Shown here one piece after another: positions 9,552 to 18,784 of a DNA stretch of 64,000 bases. Under the pieces are notes generated by a model that made no database searches, was not told the origin of the DNA, and saw only the letters and a program-made list of their open reading frames with translations. Source of the stretch: Reichenbachiella agariperforans (GTDB lineage: Bacteria > Bacteroidota > Bacteroidia > Cytophagales > Cyclobacteriaceae); assembly GCF_900142205.1 (NCBI RefSeq), contig NZ_FRAA01000004.1, positions 124,001-188,000 on the forward strand, given 5' to 3'. Within the stretch, counting starts at the first letter, position 1, and every line of letters starts with the position of its first letter. The position numbers and the translations under genes were made by a program.

Positions 9552-11387
9552 TCACTTGTTGACCCATGCCTTGCGCAGGGACAATTGCTCCTCTGTGGGC
9601 TCCTCTATCAGTTTAATTTCACCAGCAGTTTTGACTTTCACTTCCAATGCCGACGCCTTTAGTTTCTCTTCTTTGTATTTCCCTTTCTTATTTTTCCTCA
9701 ATACCACCGCAGTGATTTTATCTCCTGCCTGGTGTTCTTCTTTGAAAGTAGAAAAAACCTCTTCGTAGTTACTAATATCTACGACTTTACCATCAAACTC
9801 GTAGAGTATATCTCCTTCTTCATAACCCATTTCCTCTCCAAAGGCATTGACCTGAGAGACGGAATTGATCATCAACAGCGAATCATGCACACCAAAACTA
9901 ATATGCCCCAACGATAGCTCATCTTTCGAAATTCCATAGGTAAAATCCACCCCCACTTTCGCCAAATAATCCTCATATGGGATAGCCGATTTCCCTTCTA
10001 CATACTCCGCAAAAAAATCTCTAATCTCTGGGTACGTCATCTCTGTGATGATGTCAAAAAGCTGATCGTCCTGAAAAGACTTTTCCTTACCAAACTTCTT
10101 AGACAGGTCGATCATCATCTGCTCCACACCATAGGCTCCATTCGAGAGGTCACGAAGTTCGATATCTAGCGACATCCCTATCAACGCTCCTTTTTGATAC
10201 ACGTTACCATACTGATCTTTGGTCTCATCTAGGCAATGAAGGCTCATCTCGGTGAATGGCAAATCATCCTTATAACGTTCTGCATTTTTTATTTTCCCTT
10301 TCAGACCATCTAAGTACGCATCTAGACTCATCTCTCCATATTTAGCCTGAGCCAATCCCGCAGCATACTCCGTCATACCCTCGTATAACCATAGATGCTT
10401 TGACATTTTAGGATTGATAAAATCAAAATCGCCAATTTCTTCTGAGTGAATATTGAGTGGGGTCACGATGTGAAAGAACTCATGTGCAGCTACATCTCTC
10501 ACCACTTGCGCAAGATAACTCGGGTCAGCCTCTGGCAAAGAATACATCGATGAATACGAATGCTCCAACGCACCATACCCTCCTGATGCTGACGCTCCCT
10601 GAAAGAGGTAAATCAAAAAAGCATACTTATCCACGGGCAACTCACCACCCATATATTGTTTCTGTGCCTCCAACGTGGGGATCAGTTGCTCTTTTACAAA
10701 TGAAGACTCCAATATACCTCCTGGCGAGTAGACAGAGATCAGTACTTCTGCCCCTCCTACCGCAAAAGTCGCAGTATCTGGCAAACTGTACATGATCGGG
10801 CCATCGGCCAGATTAAAATAATCCGAGGTAGTAAACACGTCGGTAGAATCATTGATCACTGTTTTGTTCAGTGCTGATGCGCCAAAAAGGCTAACGGGCT
10901 TGGTCACGGTCACCTCGTATGGCAAATCTTTCATTCCCTCTAGATACCCGACCATCGCAAAAGTGTTAAGTACGAAACAAGTATCTTCTTCGATGTTAGA
11001 CCCTGCTGGTTCGAAAATCTTATTGCCCTGACTCGTGTCATATGTATCCTCTACCCAATAAGACAATGTCGTCAATCCAGTCGCTCCCGTGATCTGCGTT
11101 CTATTGTCGGTCAACTTTGCAGTAGGCAGTACATTCCCTTCTGAATCTTTCGCTTCGATTCCCATCAAAAAACGACCAAAATCATAGATCGAATAAGTGC
11201 CGGGTACAATTTTAGGAACATGAAACTCTATCGTATCTGTGGTCACTTTGGGGAGCGTGTAAGTCACCTGTACTTTGTCATCCACGACATGAGCAAGATC
11301 GATATTGACTTGGTACTTTTCCTGCCCGATCACTTGTACGGACAGCGCTAGTAGGCATACTAATATTGAGGATATTTTCTTTTTCAT
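9552..11387 (-). CDS. Secreted M61-family metallopeptidase with PDZ domain
   Basis: The 611-residue product is a glycyl-aminopeptidase-like member of family M61. A signal peptide (1-21, ending VQVIGQ) targets it to the periplasm or surface. An N-terminal M61 beta domain is followed by the catalytic domain with the zinc motif HEFFH at 302-306 and the downstream glutamate in LYEGMTEYAAG. A PDZ domain occupies about 480-570 (GDILYEFDGKVV). Known M61 enzymes release N-terminal residues, with a preference for glycine or alanine. The gene is followed on the same strand by PhoH and preceded by a shorter M1 peptidase, so two exported peptidases sit together. All metal-binding residues are present. 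Confidence 0.9.
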   Translation of the reverse strand: MKKKISSILVCLLALSVQVIGQEKYQVNIDLAHVVDDKVQVTYTLPKVTTDTIEFHVPKIVPGTYSIYDFGRFLMGIEAKDSEGNVLPTAKLTDNRTQITGATGLTTLSYWVEDTYDTSQGNKIFEPAGSNIEEDTCFVLNTFAMVGYLEGMKDLPYEVTVTKPVSLFGASALNKTVINDSTDVFTTSDYFNLADGPIMYSLPDTATFAVGGAEVLISVYSPGGILESSFVKEQLIPTLEAQKQYMGGELPVDKYAFLIYLFQGASASGGYGALEHSYSSMYSLPEADPSYLAQVVRDVAAHEFFHIVTPLNIHSEEIGDFDFINPKMSKHLWLYEGMTEYAAGLAQAKYGEMSLDAYLDGLKGKIKNAERYKDDLPFTEMSLHCLDETKDQYGNVYQKGALIGMSLDIELRDLSNGAYGVEQMMIDLSKKFGKEKSFQDDQLFDIITEMTYPEIRDFFAEYVEGKSAIPYEDYLAKVGVDFTYGISKDELSLGHISFGVHDSLLMINSVSQVNAFGEEMGYEEGDILYEFDGKVVDISNYEEVFSTFKEEHQAGDKITAVVLRKNKKGKYKEEKLKASALEVKVKTAGEIKLIEEPTEEQLSLRKAWVNK

Positions 11388-11498
11388 ACTTAGTTAAGAT
11401 AATGGAATGACAAGCTAATGAATTCGTCTATTGGTCAAAATGACTTTATGATGAATGGTCAAAACCATACCATCACAATCCCTTTCTCACATCGAAAT

Positions 11499-13052
11499 CT
11501 ATTCTTTCTCTTGGATTCGGCCGTAAATAATATTGAGAGGATCAAGATCCGGCGCATTGTGGATCATCACCTCTTCTAGTTTAAAAGTTTGTTTCTTTTG
11601 AGTCAAAAACACTTGCCTAATCTCCACTTGATTGTTGCTAGTCTGCACAGGGACATCTATCATCAACTGATAAGTAAATGTTGTCTGTTGCTCAAAGCTT
11701 AGTTCTAGTGTATTTCGTTTATACTTCCAGGTATAGCGTACATCGGGAGCGCCGGGTACACTAAGCCACTGATGAAAAAAGTACTTGAGATCCTTGCCTG
11801 ACACTTTCTCCGCCACTGCAATAAACTCGTCTGTGGTGGCATTGCCATAAGTATGGCTCTGATAGTACGTTTTCACTATCTCAGCAAAAACATCCTGCCC
11901 CACCTGATAGGATAATAAACGAAGCATCCAAGCTGCTTTATCATAGCTCAGCGGGTTGAGTAATTCGAAAATATGATCATAGTTTGGGTAAAGGATAGCA
12001 CGATCTGGATACTTTTCCTCATAGTTACGAATACGCTCTTCATTTTCGTCTGATAGTGCTTTCATGCTATCTAGCCCATACTGGGTCTGGATATAGAGAT
12101 ATTCGTAGTAGGTGGCAAACCCTTCACTGAGCCAAACATCCACCCAGCTAGATTCGCTGGCACTGTTGCCAAACCACTGGTGGGCCACCTCATGTGCAAT
12201 TAGCCCATTAACATCCTGATTACCATTAATATGCTTTTCGCTATAAAATATACAACTGGCATTCTCCATGCCACCAAACTTGGTCGTAGACTCTACGTGA
12301 TCTAGTTTCCCAAAAGGATAATCCCCGAGCTGCTCCACCATGAAAGCCAATACTTCTGGTGCCTCTTCAAAATCATAATTCTGTCCCTGCTCACCAGAGC
12401 GAGCGTACAACCAAGCCCTCGACATACTATCCAACTGCTGCGTCTCAAATGCAGCAGCACCCATCGCCATGACTTTGGTTGGAATCAAATAATCCATCTT
12501 CCAGTGGGTGGTTTTGGTCTCGGCGGACAAGGTATCTATGGATAGCAAATGACCATTGGAAACTACGTCGTACTGGATGGGGGCTGTCACCACAAACTCA
12601 CAAGTAGCCTTGTCGGCAGGCGTATCTATTACCGCTAACCACTCACGCGCTCGGTCAGGCCAATGATCCGAAAAGAAAGTTCGGTCCCCAAACTTATTGT
12701 GAGAGATGATCAGACCATCCTCTGGCACGCCACGATAGTGCACTGAGTAGGTTAATTCTCCGGACACTCCTCCCGTCGGCAACTTCAGTACATCCAAATC
12801 GTGTTCAAAACCGATCGTATCTCCTCCCTGAGTAACGGTTAAGACATGCATCGTCCGTGCGAGATCCACCCTCACTTCGGCCACCTCTTCAGCAACTCGC
12901 AATGTCAACTGTGCGTCACACTGTATCGTGTCCGAAGCATCGCTCAGTGTCACGTCAAAACGATAATGCTGCGCATCTACTTGTGAATTCTGTGCCTGAA
13001 GGTGAAAAGATAAAACTAGAACGAGGAAAAGCAGTTGGGAACGAGGAAACAT
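11499..13052 (-). CDS. Secreted M1-family aminopeptidase (short form)
   Basis: This 517-residue gluzincin begins with a signal peptide (1-20, ending HLQAQ). The substrate-anchoring motif is GGMEN (260-264), a variant of GAMEN. The zinc site is HEVAHQWFGN with H287, E288 and H291, and the third ligand lies in LSEGFATYYE about 20 residues later. Family M1 enzymes remove N-terminal residues from peptides. The protein ends soon after the catalytic domain and lacks the long C-terminal helical domain seen in the other M1 protein of this window. A good TTTG-N18-TATTTTTG promoter lies just upstream. Confidence 0.9.
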   Translation of the reverse strand: MFPRSQLLFLVLVLSFHLQAQNSQVDAQHYRFDVTLSDASDTIQCDAQLTLRVAEEVAEVRVDLARTMHVLTVTQGGDTIGFEHDLDVLKLPTGGVSGELTYSVHYRGVPEDGLIISHNKFGDRTFFSDHWPDRAREWLAVIDTPADKATCEFVVTAPIQYDVVSNGHLLSIDTLSAETKTTHWKMDYLIPTKVMAMGAAAFETQQLDSMSRAWLYARSGEQGQNYDFEEAPEVLAFMVEQLGDYPFGKLDHVESTTKFGGMENASCIFYSEKHINGNQDVNGLIAHEVAHQWFGNSASESSWVDVWLSEGFATYYEYLYIQTQYGLDSMKALSDENEERIRNYEEKYPDRAILYPNYDHIFELLNPLSYDKAAWMLRLLSYQVGQDVFAEIVKTYYQSHTYGNATTDEFIAVAEKVSGKDLKYFFHQWLSVPGAPDVRYTWKYKRNTLELSFEQQTTFTYQLMIDVPVQTSNNQVEIRQVFLTQKKQTFKLEEVMIHNAPDLDPLNIIYGRIQEKE

Positions 13053-13073
13053 AGGTTGAGTTTAATGATGCAT

Positions 13074-13103
13074 CAAAAATAAGCTTATTTGCGTCATGTC
13101 AAA
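13074..13103 (-). promoter_or_regulatory. Bacteroidota-type promoter of the short M1 peptidase gene
   Basis: On the minus strand, TTTG (13103-13100) is followed after 18 bases by TATTTTTG (13081-13074), a perfect match to the TAnnTTTG -7 box with a -33 TTTG. The -7 box ends 21 bases before the ATG at 13052, which predicts a leader of about 15 nucleotides. The match is by eye; the transcription start is inferred. Confidence 0.55.
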
Positions 13104-13113
13104 ACATACACTC

Positions 13114-14271
13114 CTATTGATCAAGGGTAAAGTCTGATTTTTTGGTTCTAGCTAGCCCAACTATACGGCGTACCGCACCTTGATCACCTATCGCATCGTA
13201 ACTCTTTGCCTCCCAAACATACTGCTGCGTACTGTCTGGCCATATATCTTTGGTCCAAGCCACTGATCTGATCACCGCATCATATTGCGCTGTATGATAT
13301 TGCAATTCGGCCACCTTCATGTACACATCATAGTGTCTATCTGGCACCAATCCTGCATGTATTATGATAGGATATGCTTTACCAATGGTGATTTCATAAC
13401 TGGCAATGGCTTTGTCAGCACAAATCTGATAGTAGCGCAGTGCCTGCGTCAAATCGCCTACTCCTGTTTCGTACAACTCCCCCATTTCGTAATAGAAATC
13501 TAAAGACTCATAACCATACAGGTGCAAAGTGCGATAGATATCAAGTGCTTCTTTGATCTCGCCAACCCCTTTGTGCGCAAAAGCCAATTTCTTCATATAA
13601 TCCATAGAGTTGCCCACAGAATAGTCCTTAAGTGACTGATACAGCACCAACGCCTCCGCATATTCCTCCTCTGCCAAGTATTGATCTCCTTGCCGTTTGA
13701 TATCCGACCACAAGTCTGTCTTGAACGCCTTGATGTCGTTCTCCTGAACATAAAAATATCCCATCCCTGCTAACATCTCCAAGCTACTCACCCACTGTCC
13801 CGAATCACGGGCGGAACGTGCCCGTTCGAACACCTCACGACGCTGACCCAGTACCTCCGCTAATTCTGCCGATTTTTGCTCCTGATAGAAATAAATACTC
13901 AGTTTGATGATCACTGCGATGATCATAGAGAACAAAAAGGCATAGCCTGTGGCACGGATATTCTCTTTGGAAGTAATGGATGTACTACGTCGCACAGGTC
14001 TAGCCGCACGATGATAACTAGTAGGATGCGGTGAGCTATAGCTCGGTATGGATATCTGTCCATAGCGCAACTCCATATCATATTTGGCTCGCGCATAGTC
14101 GTTAGTCAGGACTTGATGGGCTTCATTGATCTGTTTGAACTGCTCCTCTTTGTCGGGATCACCAAAATATCTATCAGGGTGACATACCAGTGCTTTTCGC
14201 TTGTAAGCGCCCCTAATCTCTGCCTTGGTCGCTGAGACGAGTACCCCGAGTATATCATAGTGATTTTGCAT
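13114..14271 (-). CDS. Membrane-anchored J-domain protein with TPR-like repeats
   Basis: The product of 385 residues starts with a J domain (1-65) whose HPD tripeptide, needed to stimulate Hsp70, is at 31-33. One transmembrane helix follows at about 108-130 (YAFLFSMIIAVIIKLSIYFY). The C-terminal half is helical with TPR-like repeats (for example EALVLYQSLKDY, EALDIYRTLHLYGY, QALRYYQICADKA). It probably recruits DnaK to the membrane for a client bound by the repeats (inference). I chose the ATG at 14271 (MQNHYDILGV), which starts the J domain at the usual distance; an ATG eight codons upstream is less typical. It is convergent with no neighbour and lies upstream of the M1 gene. Confidence 0.88.
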   Translation of the reverse strand: MQNHYDILGVLVSATKAEIRGAYKRKALVCHPDRYFGDPDKEEQFKQINEAHQVLTNDYARAKYDMELRYGQISIPSYSSPHPTSYHRAARPVRRSTSITSKENIRATGYAFLFSMIIAVIIKLSIYFYQEQKSAELAEVLGQRREVFERARSARDSGQWVSSLEMLAGMGYFYVQENDIKAFKTDLWSDIKRQGDQYLAEEEYAEALVLYQSLKDYSVGNSMDYMKKLAFAHKGVGEIKEALDIYRTLHLYGYESLDFYYEMGELYETGVGDLTQALRYYQICADKAIASYEITIGKAYPIIIHAGLVPDRHYDVYMKVAELQYHTAQYDAVIRSVAWTKDIWPDSTQQYVWEAKSYDAIGDQGAVRRIVGLARTKKSDFTLDQ

Positions 14272-14504
14272 TGCGCAGTATAGGTGAATCCTCATTCAAG
14301 ATAATTCTAAATGAAGCAGAACCCAAGCTCATCTCCCGATCCTACCTCCGAAACCCCGTTTATGACTTACACATTACCCCTCTCTAAACTACAATTCATA
14401 GAAACTAACCTAGACCTAGGAATAAACCTAATAGTACATCAAACCACTCAGCGGCCTCCTCGACCGCTCCCTACAACTTGCTGTGATTCGAAAGGTGCTC
14501 CCTC

Positions 14505-14512
14505 TAGTTTTG
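14505..14512 (+). promoter_or_regulatory. Candidate -7 box of the hydrolase-LytS operon
   Basis: TAGTTTTG fits the Bacteroidota TAnnTTTG -7 consensus and ends 25 bases before the hydrolase ATG. A TTG at 14478-14480 could be the -33 element, but the 24-base spacing is longer than usual. Confidence 0.35.
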
Positions 14513-14537
14513 ATTCATCAACAAAAACAAACACGCC

Positions 14538-15443
14538 ATGAAAAATCTAATTTGCCAATCCAAAAACCCACTCACACCCTGGATCGCCGTACTCATCGGC
14601 ATCTTCACAGCACTATCCTCCGTCTCCAAGGCACAGGACTACTCCTTTCGCATCGACCTATCGGGTCAGGGGCAAGACATCCTTCTCATCCCTGGACTCA
14701 CCTGCGACGGAGCGGTATGGGACGCTACTGTCAGCGAACTCCAGCAAAACTACACTTGTCATGTGATCACACTACCAGGTTTCGCGGAGCAACCTGCTAT
14801 CGATGTATCAGAGGGTTTCACTCCCCAGATGTCTAGCGAACTAATTCGCTATGTGCAGGAAAACCAACTCAATCAGCCCATCGTCATCGGACACAGTCTG
14901 GGCGGATTTCTTGCTTTGGATATGCTGTCGCAAGAACCAGAGCTATTCAGCAAAGCCGTGATTGTAGATGCACTCCCCTTCCTCGCTAAGATCCAAAACC
15001 CCCAAGCCACCGAAGAATCCATGAAGCCCGCAGCTAAAAATATGATCGCTGCACAACAAAACACACCGCCAGAACAATACGCCGAACAACAGCGCATGTA
15101 CCTGCGCTCCATGATCACTGACGAAGCAAATATCGATACTGCCATGCAGTGGGGTGCTGCCAGTGACCGGTCCACGGTAGGGCAAGCCATGTACGATCTC
15201 TACACGACCGACCTACGAGACGATATCGCTCAGATCAACAAGCCCGTACTCGTACTAGGCGCATACATCGCCTACCTCCAATATGGCGTCACCAAAGAAA
15301 TGACCCTAACCAACTTCCAAAATCAATACAGCGAACTGAAAGGCGTGCAAATTTCACTCTCTGACAAAGGCAAGCACTTCATCATGTGGGACGACCCGGA
15401 CTTCTTCATGCAGCAGACGACCGATTTCCTCTCCAAACAATAA
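14538..15443 (+). CDS. Exported alpha/beta hydrolase
   Basis: A 301-residue alpha/beta-hydrolase fold protein. The N-terminus (1-32) looks like a signal peptide with an extended n-region (WIAVLIGIFTALSSVSKA). The oxyanion region is ILLIPGLTCDGAVWD, the nucleophile elbow GHSLGG places the catalytic serine at 120, and the catalytic histidine is in GKHFIMWDDP near the C-terminus. Substrates of this broad family (esters, amides, lactones) cannot be read from sequence. It is the first gene of a tight plus-strand unit: only 12 bp separate it from the membrane protein gene, followed by a LytS/LytTR pair, so the hydrolase may act on, or be controlled by, the signal sensed by that pair (inference). 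Confidence 0.88.
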   Translation: MKNLICQSKNPLTPWIAVLIGIFTALSSVSKAQDYSFRIDLSGQGQDILLIPGLTCDGAVWDATVSELQQNYTCHVITLPGFAEQPAIDVSEGFTPQMSSELIRYVQENQLNQPIVIGHSLGGFLALDMLSQEPELFSKAVIVDALPFLAKIQNPQATEESMKPAAKNMIAAQQNTPPEQYAEQQRMYLRSMITDEANIDTAMQWGAASDRSTVGQAMYDLYTTDLRDDIAQINKPVLVLGAYIAYLQYGVTKEMTLTNFQNQYSELKGVQISLSDKGKHFIMWDDPDFFMQQTTDFLSKQ

Positions 15444-15455
15444 TCTCCCCAAACC

Positions 15456-16013
15456 ATGAAAACACTAGAGCAACACAGAATCGAATTTTCTAACCGCCCG
15501 TTCATCGCTACTCCTCTAGCGGGACTAATCATCTGGCTATTCATCGGCTTGTCAGGCATTTTTCTCTCTACTGAGGCCACCGTCTGGATCCTATTCATCG
15601 GTACGGGTAGTATCGTCTATTTGGCGATGTTCCTCTCCCGATTCACAGGGGAGAACTTCTCCGAACAGAGAAAGAAAAAGAACCCCTTTGACCAACTATT
15701 TTTATTCGCCGTAGGGCAATCCTTCCTTGTCTATGCGATAGCCATCCCATTTTTTCGTCAGGACATCAGCTCGCTCCCGCTCGCTGTTGGGATACTCACG
15801 GGGACGATGTGGCTCCCCTTCACCTGGATCATTCAGCACTGGGTGGGGATATTTCATGCTGTCACACGCACCCTTGGACTGCTTGCGCTTTGGTATATCT
15901 TTCCCGACGACCGCTTCGTCACGATTCCTTTCGCCATCGTAGCGATCTACATCGTAACTCTCATCATCTTCCGAAACAGAAAGAAACAACTGCCGAGTAT
16001 CGTTACGTCATAA
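15456..16013 (+). CDS. Small polytopic membrane protein (DUF7010-like)
   Basis: The 185-residue product has about six hydrophobic segments (near 22-38, 42-60, 82-98, 105-120, 130-148 and 155-172) and a basic cytoplasmic loop around SEQRKKKNP. The start EQHRIEFSNRPF followed by a helical segment resembles the DUF7010 family from memory; this has not been confirmed. No catalytic motif is visible. It starts 12 bp after the hydrolase stop and ends 39 bp before the LytS kinase, so it is very likely co-transcribed with both. It might be a transporter-like or sensory accessory protein; function unknown. Confidence 0.8.
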   Translation: MKTLEQHRIEFSNRPFIATPLAGLIIWLFIGLSGIFLSTEATVWILFIGTGSIVYLAMFLSRFTGENFSEQRKKKNPFDQLFLFAVGQSFLVYAIAIPFFRQDISSLPLAVGILTGTMWLPFTWIIQHWVGIFHAVTRTLGLLALWYIFPDDRFVTIPFAIVAIYIVTLIIFRNRKKQLPSIVTS

Positions 16014-16052
16014 GAAACAGGAGAAAACAAGAACCTATTATCTTTACGTCCC

Positions 16053-17105
16053 ATGCAAAACATCACCAAAGCCACCCTCTACTGGAGCTGCCAACTCATC
16101 GGCTGGGGCATATATGTGGGATTACTCATCTACAATGCTATCACTCATACCACCGAGGATGACAAGCTCCCCAAAGTCATCGCGCTGCAAGTCATCATCG
16201 GGCTATGTGTACTGTTGACCTCCCACGCGATCAGAATCGTCATTCTGCGCAAAGGATGGATCGAACTAGGAACTGGAGCACTAGCCTTGCGAATTTTAGG
16301 ACTCACGATTGCAGGTTCGGTACTGGCGATCGCGGCGATACACTTGATGATGGTCGGCTTACTGGATTGGCACAACACCGTGCACCCTATCGAGTGGTCG
16401 AGCATACCTCTATACACTGCCAACCTGTTTTTCATGCTGATGTTTTGGAGTGTTATCTATGTGGGATACAAATACGCCGAAAGCGCCCGAAAGAATAAAA
16501 TCGAGAAACTAGAGACTCAATCTTCGCTCAAGGAAGCCGAACTCATTGCCCTCAAGGCACAAATCAATCCACACTTCCTTTTCAACTCGCTCAACAACAT
16601 CCGGGCACTCATCCTCGACCAACCGATGATCGCCCGCGACATGGTGACCAACCTCTCCGACTTGCTTCGCTACTCCATCGCCTTTAGTCAGCGGGCACAG
16701 GTCACCATCGCTGAGGAAGTCGATATCGTCAAAAACTACCTCGATCTCGAAAGCATCCAGTACGACGGACGTCTAGATTACAACGTCGATGCGGACGAAA
16801 ACACCTTGAGCTGCATCATCCCTCCCATGATCATCCAAACCATGGCCGAAAATGCCGTCAAGCATGGCATCTCACAAATCAAAGACGGAGGACAAATACG
16901 CATCTCGATCCAGCAACAAGACGACCAGCTCGTCATCGCTGCATCCAATACGGGCAGCCTCGAGCATTCCAAAACAGGCACAGGCATAGGTGTCAAAAAT
17001 GCGCAAGAGCGCATCCGGCTACTTTTCGATGTATCCCCTTCTTTTGATTTGACAGAAAAGGATAATTTAGTCACCGCAACCTTACAATTCCCCGCAAGAC
17101 AATGA
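16053..17105 (+). CDS. LytS/YehU-type sensor histidine kinase
   Basis: The 350-residue kinase has four predicted N-terminal transmembrane helices (about 15-30, 45-62, 82-103, 122-140), a short coiled linker, and a His_kinase (PF06580) domain in which H174 of INPHFLFNSLNN is the phospho-acceptor. The ATP-binding domain shows PPMIIQTMAENAVKHG (N box) and GTGIGVKNAQERI (G box). There is no separate ligand domain, so the membrane segments probably sense the signal. Its stop overlaps the start of the LytTR regulator by 4 bp (ATGA), showing translational coupling and defining the pair. The upstream hydrolase and membrane protein genes are in the same apparent operon. Confidence 0.93.
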   Translation: MQNITKATLYWSCQLIGWGIYVGLLIYNAITHTTEDDKLPKVIALQVIIGLCVLLTSHAIRIVILRKGWIELGTGALALRILGLTIAGSVLAIAAIHLMMVGLLDWHNTVHPIEWSSIPLYTANLFFMLMFWSVIYVGYKYAESARKNKIEKLETQSSLKEAELIALKAQINPHFLFNSLNNIRALILDQPMIARDMVTNLSDLLRYSIAFSQRAQVTIAEEVDIVKNYLDLESIQYDGRLDYNVDADENTLSCIIPPMIIQTMAENAVKHGISQIKDGGQIRISIQQQDDQLVIAASNTGSLEHSKTGTGIGVKNAQERIRLLFDVSPSFDLTEKDNLVTATLQFPARQ

Positions 17106-17815
17106 GAGCAATACTAATAGACGACACCAAACTGGCCCGACAGGAGCTACGATTTTTACTCCAAAACACGAAGGGTCTAGATATAGTCGGCGAAGCGGCC
17201 AACGTCGATGAAGCCAAAACCCTCATCGAACAAGTACACCCAGACCTGATCTTCCTAGATATCCAGATGCCGGGCAAGGACGGGTTCCAGCTACTAGAGC
17301 TACTCGACGAAGTGCCTGAAGTGATCTTCGTCACCGCCTACAACGAGTACGCCATGAAGGCCTTTGACTACAACGCCCTCGACTACCTCCAAAAACCCGT
17401 CAAAGAAGAGCGTCTCAAAACAGCACTGGACAAAGTCAGGAGTAAACTCAGTGACAAACAAGAGCAACCCAAAGAACTACTTTCTGAAAACAGCCAAGTA
17501 TTCGTCAAGGACGGGGAGAACTGCTGGTTCGTCGAACTAAAGCACATCCGTATCTTCGAAATCTATGACAACTACACCAAAATCTACTTCGAAGAGCAGA
17601 CCCCTATGATCCCCAAGACGCTCAATTATATGGAGACGCGCCTTGACCCTCAGACATTCTTCCGAGCCAACCGCCAACAAATCATCAACCTCAAATGGAT
17701 CGATCGTGTCGAACCTTGGTTTAGTGGGAGCATACGCATCCACCTCCGTGATGGCTCCATCGTAGAGGTTTCCCGTCGACAGACCCTCAAGTTCAAGGAG
17801 CTGATGAGTTTTTGA
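17102..17815 (+). CDS. LytTR-family response regulator
   Basis: This 237-residue protein has a receiver domain (1-120) with acidic pocket DD at 7-8, the phospho-acceptor D53 (FLDIQMPG), T/K switch residues in FVTAYNEYAMKAF and LQKPVKEE, and a C-terminal LytTR DNA-binding domain (about 135-235) containing FRANRQQIINLKWID and GSIVEVSRRQ. LytTR proteins bind tandem direct repeats upstream of target promoters. It is the cognate partner of the kinase it overlaps. Targets are not evident; the hydrolase operon itself is a candidate. Confidence 0.94.
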   Translation: MRAILIDDTKLARQELRFLLQNTKGLDIVGEAANVDEAKTLIEQVHPDLIFLDIQMPGKDGFQLLELLDEVPEVIFVTAYNEYAMKAFDYNALDYLQKPVKEERLKTALDKVRSKLSDKQEQPKELLSENSQVFVKDGENCWFVELKHIRIFEIYDNYTKIYFEEQTPMIPKTLNYMETRLDPQTFFRANRQQIINLKWIDRVEPWFSGSIRIHLRDGSIVEVSRRQTLKFKELMSF

Positions 17816-17837
17816 TTCAGCACATCAGCTGATCGAA

Positions 17838-18365
17838 TTACATCTCGATGAGTTTGCTCACTGTGTTCCAGTTGCGCGAGGTGGCACGGACTTTCAGCTT
17901 CTTTTCTAAGAAACTAATGTCCATTTTGGACTTTCCCATCCCCCGGTGGTAGCACGTATAGATGAGGTGGTCTATGATCTGATATTCATCTCCACCTAGA
18001 TCGGCATCCGCCAAAAGCTGTAATCTATCCTCGGCAGGCTCGTCCAGCATCCAGCAGACATAGAGCCCTTTGGTATCTTCTACCTGTGTCCGAAAAGGAT
18101 GCGCCGCTCTAATCCCCTCCAAAGTCGACTGCTCAAACACCACCGTCGGCACCTCAAAATTGTATGCTCCATAGATCGCCCCTTCGATGCGGGCAGCGGC
18201 CTGCTCCTCCGACTCCTCACTCTCGAACACTATATTGCCACTTTGGATATAGGTCTGCACCGACTGCAAGCCCGCAGCCTCCAGAGCGACCTTCAGCTCA
18301 GCCATTTTGATTTTCTTTTGTCCGCTGACATTGATTCCTCTCAGCAGTGCGACGTATTTTTTCAT
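17838..18365 (-). CDS. DUF1697 family protein
   Basis: The protein is 175 residues, typical of DUF1697. The characteristic N-terminus YVALLRGINVSGQKKIKMAEL, the YIQSGNIVFES strand and the C-terminal region of the form ISFLEKKLKVRATSRNWNTV are all present. The family is cytoplasmic and widespread, and its function is not established. It converges with the LytTR gene (22-bp gap) without an obvious strong terminator between the two; only the small palindrome ATCAGCTGAT (17824-17833) lies there. No operon partner is seen. Confidence 0.9.
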   Translation of the reverse strand: MKKYVALLRGINVSGQKKIKMAELKVALEAAGLQSVQTYIQSGNIVFESEESEEQAAARIEGAIYGAYNFEVPTVVFEQSTLEGIRAAHPFRTQVEDTKGLYVCWMLDEPAEDRLQLLADADLGGDEYQIIDHLIYTCYHRGMGKSKMDISFLEKKLKVRATSRNWNTVSKLIEM

Positions 18366-18784
18366 GGGATGAAGATAGAGATTAGTAACTAGACTTCACA
18401 AAGCAGACAGAATTAGCAATTAAACCTACACGAAACACCTGGCAGACTCGGTTCATTTTCAACTCATAGCATAGGCAAAATATATTCACTCCACTCTGAA
18501 TCAACTTCGAATAACCATAGGTATTTCAGCCAAATCAAGCATGTGTCAGTGAGGCATTTAAAACTGCACGCAGTACGCCTGAAATGTCCTCCAAAATGAT
18601 CGGATAGTTGGTGCTCTCCTTTATTCAATTTTCTACAAAGAGTCGCAACTTGCAGAATAGGAGAACGGTCCCTCTCCTCTGACAATCAATAATTAGTAAC
18701 AGTTTGATAACTCTGCTTTAAGCAGATTAAAAATAGACTTTCAAGTATTTTGCACTTTACAAAAGACTCTTTCAACCCGTCTCC
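18366..18784. other. Intergenic region, possible dispersed-repeat remnant
   Basis: This 419-bp gap separates the divergently oriented DUF1697 and metallophosphoesterase genes. It can be read through as a 73-codon frame on the minus strand (18464-18685), but that frame has no recognised family and an odd composition rich in Cys, His and Trp, more like translated repeat DNA than a protein. The right end has a 15-bp palindrome, listed separately. No RNA gene was recognised. Confidence 0.5.
18712..18726. repeat. 15-bp palindrome upstream of metallophosphoesterase gene
   Basis: TCTGCTTTAAGCAGA is a perfect inverted repeat with one central base. It ends 58 bases before the ATG of the metallophosphoesterase gene, a good position for an operator or a promoter-proximal regulator site. 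No cognate regulator is adjacent. Confidence 0.4.
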
